Source of the DNA: Williamsia muralis
GTDB taxonomy: Bacteria; Actinomycetota; Actinomycetes; Mycobacteriales; Mycobacteriaceae
Length of the DNA stretch: 64,000 nt
Direction of reading: 5' to 3'
NCBI RefSeq assembly: GCF_002735905.1
Contig: NZ_PEBD01000010.1
Coordinates: 1,116,001-1,180,000, forward strand
A program made the translations under genes and the position numbers. Below, one piece after another: positions 25,167 through 33,003 of the stretch. Each line of letters opens with the position of its first letter. Position 1 is the first letter of the stretch. Under the pieces are notes generated by a model. That model had not been told where the DNA came from, searched no databases, and saw nothing but the letters and a program-made list of their open reading frames with translations.

Positions 25167-26627
25167 CTATGCGTTGTCGAGTGACGTCGACAGCCCGGCA
25201 AGTCCACTGCCGACCGAGTTCCCCGCCTTGGTGGCCGTGACCGTCCCGAACTCGACCGGCGCATCGACGGTCGCGCCCGCGTAGGCGAAGATGCCATAGA
25301 TCCCGGCGGCGGCCTCCGCTGGAACCGTGTACGTGACCGTCTGCTCCATCGTTTGTCCGGGTTTGAGGTCCACCGGAATCGGAGCGAGAACGTTTGTGCC
25401 GGTTGCGCTGCCGGGTTGCACCACATCCACCCACACCTGCCCGACATAGGGTGCGTCGGCGGGTGCGGAAACCATCAGCTTCGCGTTCAGGGGACCACCG
25501 CCCTCGGGCAGTTCGGTCGGTGTCTCCGGGGAGAGTCGGACCTGCACCGGCAGCTTGGTCTGCGGAGAGGCCGGCCCCGTGGATGCGGGCGAGCCGTCGC
25601 CGACTTCCGGCCAGCCGTTGGCCCACACGATGCGGTCGATCATCCCTTCACGTCGCTGGGCGCCACTGGGCAACTCGAGATCATCGCGTGGAACGGCGTG
25701 ATACACAATCCAATCCGCTCCTGCGTCGTCGGTGACAACGGTGTTGTGGCCGGGGCCGGCCCATGCCTGACTGCCCGCCAGGATGAGCGCGCCACCGCCG
25801 GCGTTCAGGTCGTCGCCCTTGCGGTCGAGGTACGGTCCGGTGAGTGACTGCGAACGGCCGGCAAGAACTCGGTATGCGGTGTCGGCGCCGTTGCAGCAGT
25901 TGCCCGCCGAGACGAACAGGTAGTAGTAGCCGTCGCGGAAGATGACCTCGGGGCCTTCGAACCGGTCGTCGGCCACCCGTACCGGGGCACCGGCCGGAGC
26001 ATTTCCCTCCGGGTTGAGTGGTATCGCGTACACGCCGTGGAAGTTGCCGACGAACATGGTCTTCGTCTTTCCGTCGTCCCAGAGGAACGGATCGATGGTG
26101 CCCCCGACGCCGACGTCCTGCGCGCAGAACACCGGATGGCCCAGATCGGTCCACGGTCCTGTCGGACCCGGTGCGGTTGCCAGGCCGATGCAGGGGTTCT
26201 TCTCGTCGTAGAGCGCGTAGTACAGCGAAAAAGTGCCGTTCGACTCCGAGATGTCGGGGGCCCAGGCGAGTCTGCCGGGTGGATGCCAGCCGGGCGCCTC
26301 GTCGAACACATCGCCGACGTACTTCCAGTCCACCAGGTCGAACGAGGTGAACACGGTCATGTTGTGCTCGCCCTGGCCATCGCCCCAGTCGTCGGCGGTG
26401 GCGTACATGTAATACCGGCCGTCTTGCGCGCGGATCACGGTCGGGTCGGCCGCCACCGGCTGCACGATCGACTGCGCCGTCGCGGACGGTACCGGCGCGA
26501 GCATCACGACGATCAGAGCCAGGAGAGCGGGAACCGCGATACGGCAGGCGTTGGCCCAACGGCGTCCGACTGCCTGCCTCGTGCTCGAATCGATCGGTTC
26601 AGCGGCCGGAGCCCCCCACGCGTGCAT
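25167..26627 (-). CDS. Secreted glycoside hydrolase family 43 protein (arabinanase-like)
   Basis: 486 aa. Signal peptide (hydrophobic core about 27-45, cleavage near ATAQS), then a five-blade beta-propeller. Three GH43 acidic residues are visible: the base in VAADPTVIRAQDGRYYMYA, the modulator in LAWAPDISESNGTFSLYYA, and the acid in RFEGPEVIFRDGYYYLF. GPGHNTVVTD also fits the family. The C-terminal ~140 residues look like a separate beta-sandwich with an unknown role. GH43 enzymes cut alpha-L-arabinose or beta-xylose linkages. ATG 26627 is preferred (AGGAG 5 nt before) over GTG 26642. Confidence 0.85.
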   Translation of the reverse strand: MHAWGAPAAEPIDSSTRQAVGRRWANACRIAVPALLALIVVMLAPVPSATAQSIVQPVAADPTVIRAQDGRYYMYATADDWGDGQGEHNMTVFTSFDLVDWKYVGDVFDEAPGWHPPGRLAWAPDISESNGTFSLYYALYDEKNPCIGLATAPGPTGPWTDLGHPVFCAQDVGVGGTIDPFLWDDGKTKTMFVGNFHGVYAIPLNPEGNAPAGAPVRVADDRFEGPEVIFRDGYYYLFVSAGNCCNGADTAYRVLAGRSQSLTGPYLDRKGDDLNAGGGALILAGSQAWAGPGHNTVVTDDAGADWIVYHAVPRDDLELPSGAQRREGMIDRIVWANGWPEVGDGSPASTGPASPQTKLPVQVRLSPETPTELPEGGGPLNAKLMVSAPADAPYVGQVWVDVVQPGSATGTNVLAPIPVDLKPGQTMEQTVTYTVPAEAAAGIYGIFAYAGATVDAPVEFGTVTATKAGNSVGSGLAGLSTSLDNA

Positions 26628-26765
26628 GTCGCTCCTCGCCACAACTCACCATTCAGGTCGCGGCAAACATATCCAGCTCAAGTTGAGGTTGAGACTTCAG
26701 CCACGCTGCGACATCGTGCTGTGACGAAACCGTGTTCGGCCGGTTATGCGCACAGCGCGGCGAAG

Positions 26766-27647
26766 TCAGACGAACTGCAGGGTCTCGATGATCAACCGGG
26801 TGGCAGCGCGGCCCTCAGGGGTCGGTGTCAGCGGGTAGATGTGCAATCCGGAGGGGCAGGTGTTGAGCTCCACATCCGAACCCGCCGCGCTCGCTTGCTC
26901 GTGGAACCGCAGGGCATCCGGGTACAACATGTCGTGCGTGCCGATGTGCACCGTCGTCGGGGCGAGCCCGCCGAGGTCCCCGTACATCGGACTGACCTCC
27001 GGGTGCGTCAGTGGTTTGTCGGGAGCCCACACCCGTGCTGCCATGTCCAACGTCGACCGGTTGAGCCATGGGTCATGACGCTCGACGCGAGCGATGTCGG
27101 GGTTGCTGAGGGAGAGGTCGAGCCAGGGCGAGATGAGAATCAGGCGCCCGGGCGGGCGCAGGTTCAGGTCGCGCGCGGTCTGTGCCATCAGAAGCGCCAG
27201 GCCGCCGCCGGCGGAATCCCCGACCAGTGCGATGGGCGACCCGGGGTGTTCGGTCACCAGTCGCTGATACACCGCGGTGATGAACGGAAGGGCGTCCCGA
27301 TGGTCGTAGCGGGGAGCAAGCCCGTACATCGGCACCTCGACCCGCATGCCGGCGTCGGCCAGCTGCGCGATGAAAGCCCAATGCTGGGCACTGATCTCGC
27401 TGACATACGCGCCGCCGTAGAAGTACAGCACCGTGGTCTGGGGGCGGATGCGACGCGGGGTGACGCTGTAACTCCGGAAGCCGCCGATCGAGCGGCGTTT
27501 GACGATGTGCGAGGTGTACATCGATTCCGGGGGCGACACGACCTTCTTGGGCCGGTAGATCTGTCGGCGTGCGCGCTCCGCGGTGCTGGTGAGGGACAAC
27601 CCGTTCAGCCTCAGCATCGTCGACAGTGCTTTCATCTGAATACTCAT
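26766..27647 (-). CDS. Alpha/beta hydrolase (HSL/LipR-like esterase)
   Basis: 293 aa. The nucleophile elbow GDSAGGGLAL holds the Ser. The acid is in HIGTHDMLYPDA and the His in SGLHIYPL, completing the triad of the hormone-sensitive lipase family. The oxyanion motif, normally HGGG, reads YFYGGAYV here, which may alter turnover or acyl preference. DPWLNRSTLDMAA and SPWLDLS are typical of mycobacterial carboxylesterases. No signal peptide, so probably intracellular. The start at 27647 has a weak ribosome binding site. A divergent gene starts 137 nt away. Confidence 0.85.
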   Translation of the reverse strand: MSIQMKALSTMLRLNGLSLTSTAERARRQIYRPKKVVSPPESMYTSHIVKRRSIGGFRSYSVTPRRIRPQTTVLYFYGGAYVSEISAQHWAFIAQLADAGMRVEVPMYGLAPRYDHRDALPFITAVYQRLVTEHPGSPIALVGDSAGGGLALLMAQTARDLNLRPPGRLILISPWLDLSLSNPDIARVERHDPWLNRSTLDMAARVWAPDKPLTHPEVSPMYGDLGGLAPTTVHIGTHDMLYPDALRFHEQASAAGSDVELNTCPSGLHIYPLTPTPEGRAATRLIIETLQFV

Positions 27648-27783
27648 CTGTGTCGAGATTAGACCGTGGACCTGTGTTCAACCTGCAGCAACGTGTGAGA
27701 TTTTGCTGATGATCCGGCGAGACCTATCTCACGGTCGGGTGGGTCGTGGAATCGGCACCTGGCCTCGGCGGTTGATGTGTGGC

Positions 27784-28869
27784 GTGACCACACCAGCACT
27801 CTTCACGCCTATGACCCTGCGCGATCTGACCATCGCGAACCGCGCCTGGCTAGCACCGATGTGCCAGTACAGCTGCTTTGCCGAAGACGGCGTGCCCACG
27901 GACTGGCACCTGGTTCATCTCGGCGCCCGGGCCACCGGCGGGTTCGGCCTGATTCTCACCGAAGCTGCCGCAGTCACCCCCGACGGGCGGATCAGCCCCC
28001 AGGACGCCGGTATCTGGAACGACGAACAGGCGGCAGGATGGCGTCGGATCGTGGACTTCGTGCACGAGCAGGGTTCGGCGATCGGCGTCCAACTGGCGCA
28101 CGCAGGCCGCAAGGCTTCGACGTACGCCCCGATGGCCGACGCCGAGGGCAGCATCGCCGACGCAGACGGAGGCTGGGTGACCAGCGCCCCGTCTGCTGTT
28201 GTATTCGAGGGCTACGCCACGCCGTCGGCGCTGACCCGCGATGGCATCGCGCGCGTAGTCGATGCGTTTGCCGCCGCGGCGTCCCGGGCACATGAGGCCG
28301 GCTTCGACGTCGTCGAGATCCATGCTGCTCACGGGTACCTGCTCCACGAGTTCTTCTCGCCGTTGTCGAACATCCGCGAGGACGAGTACGGCGGCGATTT
28401 CGAAGGCCGCACCCGGATCTTGCTCGAGGTCGTCGAAGCCGTCCGTCGCGTGTGGCCTGACCGGAAGCCCCTGTTCGTGCGGCTCTCGGCGACCGACTGG
28501 ACAGAGGGTGGGTGGACGGTGGACGACAGCGCTCGGCTGGCCGCAGTCGTCAAATCGCTGGGAGTCGACCTGATCGACGTCTCCAGTGGCGGGAATGTCC
28601 TGGCAGACATTCCGGTGGGCCCCGGCTACCAGGTCGACTTCGCCAAGGCCATTCTCGAGCAGTCGGGTGTTCCCACTGCGGCGGTCGGCCTGATCACCGA
28701 GCCGGGGCAGGCGGAGAAGATCCTCGCGGCAGAGTCTGCACACGCTGTACTGCTGGCACGAGCTGGTCTCCGTGAGCCGGCGTGGCCGCTGCGCGCGGCG
28801 CACGAATTGGGTCTGACCTGGCGAGAGGCCCCATACCCGCCGCAGTACACGCGGGGCGCCTGGCGCTGA
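27784..28869 (+). CDS. Old Yellow Enzyme family NADH:flavin oxidoreductase (YqjM-like)
   Basis: 361 aa FMN-dependent ene-reductase. APMCQYSC carries the redox-tuning Cys (Cys27) of the thermophilic-like YqjM group. LAHAGRK, HAAHGYLLHEFFSPLSN with the substrate-binding His pair, and REDEYGGDFEGRTR follow. AVLLARAGLREPAWPLRAA is the usual end. It reduces activated C=C bonds with NAD(P)H; the natural substrate is not evident. GTG 27784 gives MTTPALFTPMTLRDLTI, which matches homologues; ATG 27775 would add three residues. Confidence 0.92.
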   Translation: MTTPALFTPMTLRDLTIANRAWLAPMCQYSCFAEDGVPTDWHLVHLGARATGGFGLILTEAAAVTPDGRISPQDAGIWNDEQAAGWRRIVDFVHEQGSAIGVQLAHAGRKASTYAPMADAEGSIADADGGWVTSAPSAVVFEGYATPSALTRDGIARVVDAFAAAASRAHEAGFDVVEIHAAHGYLLHEFFSPLSNIREDEYGGDFEGRTRILLEVVEAVRRVWPDRKPLFVRLSATDWTEGGWTVDDSARLAAVVKSLGVDLIDVSSGGNVLADIPVGPGYQVDFAKAILEQSGVPTAAVGLITEPGQAEKILAAESAHAVLLARAGLREPAWPLRAAHELGLTWREAPYPPQYTRGAWR

Positions 28870-28915
28870 TCGATCCCGGGTTGCGCCCGCACGCGATATC
28901 CCGACAATCGAGTAG

Positions 28916-29446
28916 GTGTCCCCGGATCTTTTGAGCCGCCCCGTCGATCGGTTCGAACGACGGCTACGACGAGTGTCGGCGTTCTGCGTGGTGGTTGCCT
29001 GCATGCTGTCCGTGCTCACGGGAGTTCTGGTGTGGGACATGGCCGAACGGTCGCCGGTCGCCGAGCCGGTGGCGGCTGTGCGAGCGGTGACCGACGAGGC
29101 GGCCATGCCCGCCACCGCCCAGACGATCGGTACCCCGGCGGTGGCGGTCCGGGCGCACTGGGAGTGGGAGTCGCAACGACGCGACGGTGTGATCGCGGTG
29201 CCGGCAGGTACGCCCGCGGGCCGCAGCCGCGACATCCCCGTCGACGAGAACGGCGACTGGGCACCGGCCGGTGCTGCCTTCGGGGGACCGATCCCACGAG
29301 TGGGACCGGCGGTGCTACTGGCGATGCTGGTGGGCGTAGGCGGAATCGTTGTGATTCGGCAGGCGACCCGCAGAGCGGTCGAACAGCGACACGACCGATA
29401 TTGGACCGAACAACTCGCCCGCTTCTTCGCCACCCGACCGGACTGA
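28916..29446 (+). CDS. Rv1733c-like membrane protein
   Basis: 176 aa with two membrane segments (about residues 21-40 and 130-150) and a central extracytoplasmic loop containing HWEWESQRRDGVIAVPAG and the PVDENGDW element. This layout and the basic VRRA-type tail are those of the Rv1733c family, restricted to Mycobacteriales; the M. tuberculosis member belongs to the DosR dormancy regulon. No DosR-like site is obvious here. Function unknown. GTG 28916 is the start. The gene ends 5 nt from the convergent ybdD. Confidence 0.75.
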   Translation: MSPDLLSRPVDRFERRLRRVSAFCVVVACMLSVLTGVLVWDMAERSPVAEPVAAVRAVTDEAAMPATAQTIGTPAVAVRAHWEWESQRRDGVIAVPAGTPAGRSRDIPVDENGDWAPAGAAFGGPIPRVGPAVLLAMLVGVGGIVVIRQATRRAVEQRHDRYWTEQLARFFATRPD

Positions 29447-29450
29447 CGGA

Positions 29451-29642
29451 TCAGCAGCAGCGGCCCTGCGGATTCCGGTCCTGATCGCGGTACCGGGTAC
29501 GCCAGTAATCGCGCTCGGTCATCGGGACATCGGCCGGGTGGTGGGCCCGGTGATGGGCGAGGTAGCGCTGGTAATCGCTGTCACCCATCATCGCTCCCAC
29601 GTACCAGCGCACCGCGTCTGAGCCGCGGCGGAGTACGTCCAT
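29451..29642 (-). CDS. ybdD: YbdD/YjiX family protein (CstA-associated)
   Basis: 63 aa, the usual size. MGDSDYQRYLAHHRAHHPADVPMTERDYWR is represented in parts: DYQRYLAHHRAHHP and MTERDYWRTRY are the signatures. It ends in a Cys pair, RCC, like relatives annotated as CstA-associated (seleno)proteins. It travels with the peptide/pyruvate permease CstA and may be needed for its activity. ATG 29642 overlaps the cstA stop by 1 nt (TGATG); a GTG at 29645 just before is the alternative. Confidence 0.9.
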   Translation of the reverse strand: MDVLRRGSDAVRWYVGAMMGDSDYQRYLAHHRAHHPADVPMTERDYWRTRYRDQDRNPQGRCC

Positions 29643-31960
29643 CACGGAGCCGGCCTCGCTCCCTTGCTCGTACCGTGCCCGTTCGGATCACCCGTCGCAG
29701 ACGCCGTTGAGACCCTGTCGGTTTTCTCGAACTCGGCCCATTCCTGCTCGATCTGCTTCTCGGTGGGTGTGGCGATCAGGCCGCGGGGGGCAAACCTCTT
29801 CGACTCCACAGGGGTGTCCTCCGTGGTGGGCAGTCCTCCTGCCCGAATCGCCTTGACGCACACAAACGCTGCCGCGATGACGACGATCAGCACCAGTACC
29901 GCGAACACGATGGACAATGTGCCCTGGATGAAGGTGTTCCGGATGACGGCGTCGATCTCGCCGACGTTCTTGGCGGTCTTGAAAGCGGTCTCCCCGCGAT
30001 CCTTCGCGTTCTGGAAATCGCTGTGCTGCTGCCAGTACCCGATGGCGGGATTGCTCGAGAAGATCTTCTGCCATGAGGCGCTCATCGTGACGATCAGGTC
30101 CCACGCCAGTGGGATGCCGGGAATCCACGCCCACTTGAACAGCCCGCGCTTGAGGACGATCACCAGCACGATCGTCAGTGCGATGGCCGCGAGCAACTGA
30201 TTGGCGATACCGAACAGCGGGAACAGGGTGTTGATGCCGCCGAGCGGGTCGGTGACACCCATCAACAAGATCGAGCCCCACGCCGCGACGACGATGAAGG
30301 TGCAGAGCCACGCGCCCGGTCGCCACGACGGATCCTTGAATCGCTTGCCGCCCTTCACATTGCTCAGCCCGTCCGAGAGCATGAACCGGGCCACGCGCGT
30401 TCCGGCGTCGACGGTGGTGAGGATGAACAGGGCCTCGAACATGATCGCGAAGTGGTACCAGAAGGAACGCAACGACTCCCCGCCGAATGCGCGCTGCATG
30501 GTGTCGGCCATACCCATCGCCAACGTGGGTGCCCCGCCTGTTCTGGAGATCACCGAACTCTCGCCCACAGCCTTCGCGTCCTGCTCGAATTGTGCGGCCG
30601 TGGCAGGATCCCCGGGAAGATTGAGGCCGTTCACGTAGTCAGCTGCACCCTGCGGAGTCCCGTCGGTCAGTGCCTTCGGCGCGTTCATCGCGAAGTACAG
30701 ATGCTGGTTCAGGATGCAGGCGGTGATCAGGGCCATGATGGCAACGAAGGATTCGGTCAGCATGCCGCCGTATCCGATGATGCGTGCCTGGCTCTCCTTC
30801 TCCAGCAACTTCGGCGTGGTACCCGAGGCGATCAACGAGTGGAAGCCCGACAGTGCGCCGCAGGCAATGGTGATGAACAGGAAGGGGAACAGCGAACCGG
30901 CGAAGGCCGGACCCTGGCCGTTGTGTGCGAACTCGCTGACCGCCGGGGCCTGCATCACCGGTCGTGCGATCACGATGCCCACCGCGAGCAGCACGATGGT
31001 GCCGATTTTCATGAAGGTGGACAAGTAGTCGCGCGGCGCGAGCAACAGCCACACCGGTAGCACCGCTGCGGCGAACCCGTAGATGACGATGGCCCAGCTC
31101 AGGAACACGGGCGAGAGGCTGAACAAGTCTGCGCCCCAGCTCGACTCGCCGACCCATCGGCCGGAGATGATCGCGAGCATCAGCAGCACGAAACCGATCA
31201 GCGACACTTCTGACACCCGGCCGGGACGCAGGAACCGCAGGTACAAACCCATGAACAAGGCGATGGGGATGGTCATCGCGATCGAGAACACACCCCACGG
31301 GCTCTCGGCGAGCGCGTTGACCACAACGAGTGCCAGGACCGCGATCAGGATGATCATGATGACGAATACGGCGATCATCGCCGCGAATCCGCCGATGTCA
31401 CCGAGTTCGTCGCGGGCCATCTGGCCGAGGCTGCGGCCGCGGCGCCGCGTGGAGATCGACAGCACCAGGTAGTCCTGGACGCAGCCGGCGAACACTGCGC
31501 CGATGATGATCCAGATCGTTCCGGGCAGGTAGCCCATCTGCGCCGCGAGGACGGGGCCGACCAGTGGCCCAGCGCCGGCGATGGCTGCGAAGTGATGCCC
31601 GAACAACACCCGCCGGTCGGTGGGCATGTAGTCCTGGGCGTTGTCGAGGACCTCGGCCGGGGTGGCGTGATCGTCGCGGGGCCGAACGACTTTCATCTCG
31701 ATGAGGCGCGCGTAGAAGCGGTAGCCGATCACGTATGTGCACAGTGCCGCGATGACAAACCAGATCGCATTGACCGTCTCTCCGCGGACGAAGGCGATGA
31801 TCGCCCAGGCGCACGCCCCGATGATCGCAATGATCGCGAACATGATGCGTTTGCCGACGGTCATCGGACTTCGGTCGACGATGGCGACGGGCGGAAGATC
31901 GGGGTCGGTGCGGATGAGATCGATGTGGGGATCTCGGTCGCGTTCTGCAGTGGCGGTCAC
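29642..31960 (-). CDS. cstA: Carbon starvation protein CstA
   Basis: 772 aa membrane protein with about 16-18 hydrophobic segments. The CstA core is unmistakable: PTDRRVLFGHHFAAIAGAGP, GPVLAAQMGYLPGTIW, VQDYLVLSISTRRRGRSLGQ, then GFHSLIASGTTPKLLEKE and FEALFILTTVDAGTRVARF. CstA imports pyruvate and/or peptides during carbon limitation. GTG 31960 is preferred because AGGAG lies 6 nt before it; the open frame continues upstream but without a start signal. It forms an operon with ybdD. Confidence 0.95.
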   Translation of the reverse strand: MTATAERDRDPHIDLIRTDPDLPPVAIVDRSPMTVGKRIMFAIIAIIGACAWAIIAFVRGETVNAIWFVIAALCTYVIGYRFYARLIEMKVVRPRDDHATPAEVLDNAQDYMPTDRRVLFGHHFAAIAGAGPLVGPVLAAQMGYLPGTIWIIIGAVFAGCVQDYLVLSISTRRRGRSLGQMARDELGDIGGFAAMIAVFVIMIILIAVLALVVVNALAESPWGVFSIAMTIPIALFMGLYLRFLRPGRVSEVSLIGFVLLMLAIISGRWVGESSWGADLFSLSPVFLSWAIVIYGFAAAVLPVWLLLAPRDYLSTFMKIGTIVLLAVGIVIARPVMQAPAVSEFAHNGQGPAFAGSLFPFLFITIACGALSGFHSLIASGTTPKLLEKESQARIIGYGGMLTESFVAIMALITACILNQHLYFAMNAPKALTDGTPQGAADYVNGLNLPGDPATAAQFEQDAKAVGESSVISRTGGAPTLAMGMADTMQRAFGGESLRSFWYHFAIMFEALFILTTVDAGTRVARFMLSDGLSNVKGGKRFKDPSWRPGAWLCTFIVVAAWGSILLMGVTDPLGGINTLFPLFGIANQLLAAIALTIVLVIVLKRGLFKWAWIPGIPLAWDLIVTMSASWQKIFSSNPAIGYWQQHSDFQNAKDRGETAFKTAKNVGEIDAVIRNTFIQGTLSIVFAVLVLIVVIAAAFVCVKAIRAGGLPTTEDTPVESKRFAPRGLIATPTEKQIEQEWAEFEKTDRVSTASATGDPNGHGTSKGARPAP

Positions 31961-32134
31961 CGTGGCTCCTGTGCGTTGTGGGCGGTAGGAGGATTCACGC
32001 CTGCTGTCTGCCGCAAGCGCTGGATCCGGCGCCACCCTGACCCATGGGTTCAAGGACCAGTGTGGCGCCGGTCACTCTACGCCCGGCAAGGAACAGTGAT
32101 TTTCAGACCCCTTTTCCGTTCCGAACGACCTTAC

Positions 32135-32818
32135 TCACCGGTTGATGGTGCTCTTTCCCAGCGCGAGCCCACCGAACGCGATGACCAGCCAGACCCCGCT
32201 CACCACACCCGGGAATCCGGGCAGCCCGAATGCGCCGACGGTGACGATGACGGGGAGTATCGCCAGCGCGCTGACCACCCCGATCCAGCGAGAGACCAGA
32301 CGCTCGCCGAATGCCATCCAGGCGACGGCGCCCGCAGCGACCGTGACGCCGAGGTATCCGATGAACGAGCCGAAGTCGTTGAGAACGTAGAGCACGTACA
32401 GTCCCGCCTTGTCGAAGGCGTCGTCCTCGGAGCCGCCGTTGTACAGACCCATCGCGCCTTTCCAGCCGTAACCCAGGGAGAGGGCACCCGCCGATGCGGT
32501 GAAGCCGAGAGGGACAACGCGCGCTGCGGTGCTCGACGGGGTCCGGGGTTCGACGTGTCGCTTCCACGCGGCGGCCAGCACCAGGAGCAGGGCAACAGTG
32601 AGGTAGCCGGTGATGATCGATGCGTGGGCTTTACCGCTACTGACATCGTCGACAATGTCCGCGTTGTAGGGCGTGTTCTCGTCCCACTCGGGATGAAGAT
32701 CGAAGGCCAGAGTGGCTGCCAATGCGCCGATTCCGGCAGCCACGCCCAACCACGGCCAGCGTCCCCTCGTCGCTGTCTCCGTGGTGTCGGCCAATGCCTG
32801 TGTCGTGGGTGTGGTCAT
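32135..32818 (-). CDS. Hypothetical integral membrane protein
   Basis: 227 aa with six likely membrane segments (about residues 23-40, 68-85, 103-120, 150-172, 178-195 and 200-220). A loop rich in Asp/Glu (FDLHPEWDENTPYNADIVDD) lies between the first two, and a second acidic loop, YNGGSEDDAFDKAGLY, lies in the middle. I do not recognise the family. AAGGAG precedes ATG 32818, a strong ribosome binding site. It stands alone, 175 bp downstream of the cstA start and divergent from the two-component genes. Confidence 0.7.
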   Translation of the reverse strand: MTTPTTQALADTTETATRGRWPWLGVAAGIGALAATLAFDLHPEWDENTPYNADIVDDVSSGKAHASIITGYLTVALLLVLAAAWKRHVEPRTPSSTAARVVPLGFTASAGALSLGYGWKGAMGLYNGGSEDDAFDKAGLYVLYVLNDFGSFIGYLGVTVAAGAVAWMAFGERLVSRWIGVVSALAILPVIVTVGAFGLPGFPGVVSGVWLVIAFGGLALGKSTINR

Positions 32819-33003
32819 CGTTTTTCTCCTTCTTCTCGGGGTGCGGGCCGATTCCGTCCGCGTTGTCGGTGGAACTGTCGGGAATGGGCATGACAGAACT
32901 GTCTGGGGGGACGTGTCCCGGCCGACAGGGACGCCGGTCCCTGGTTGCCGGGAAGTTCGCGTCTGCAGCGGTTTTCTGCGAATCGGCGTGCCACGATGAC
33001 CTG

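Noticed and set aside
27850-29433. 527-codon minus-strand frame across the Old Yellow Enzyme and Rv1733c-like genes
   Set aside because: Spans two supported genes and their spacer, which a real gene on the opposite strand would not be expected to do.
29451-29453. Selenocysteine read-through at the ybdD stop (some relatives are labelled selenoproteins)
   Set aside because: The frame already ends in the family Cys pair and codons after TGA do not continue a family-like sequence.
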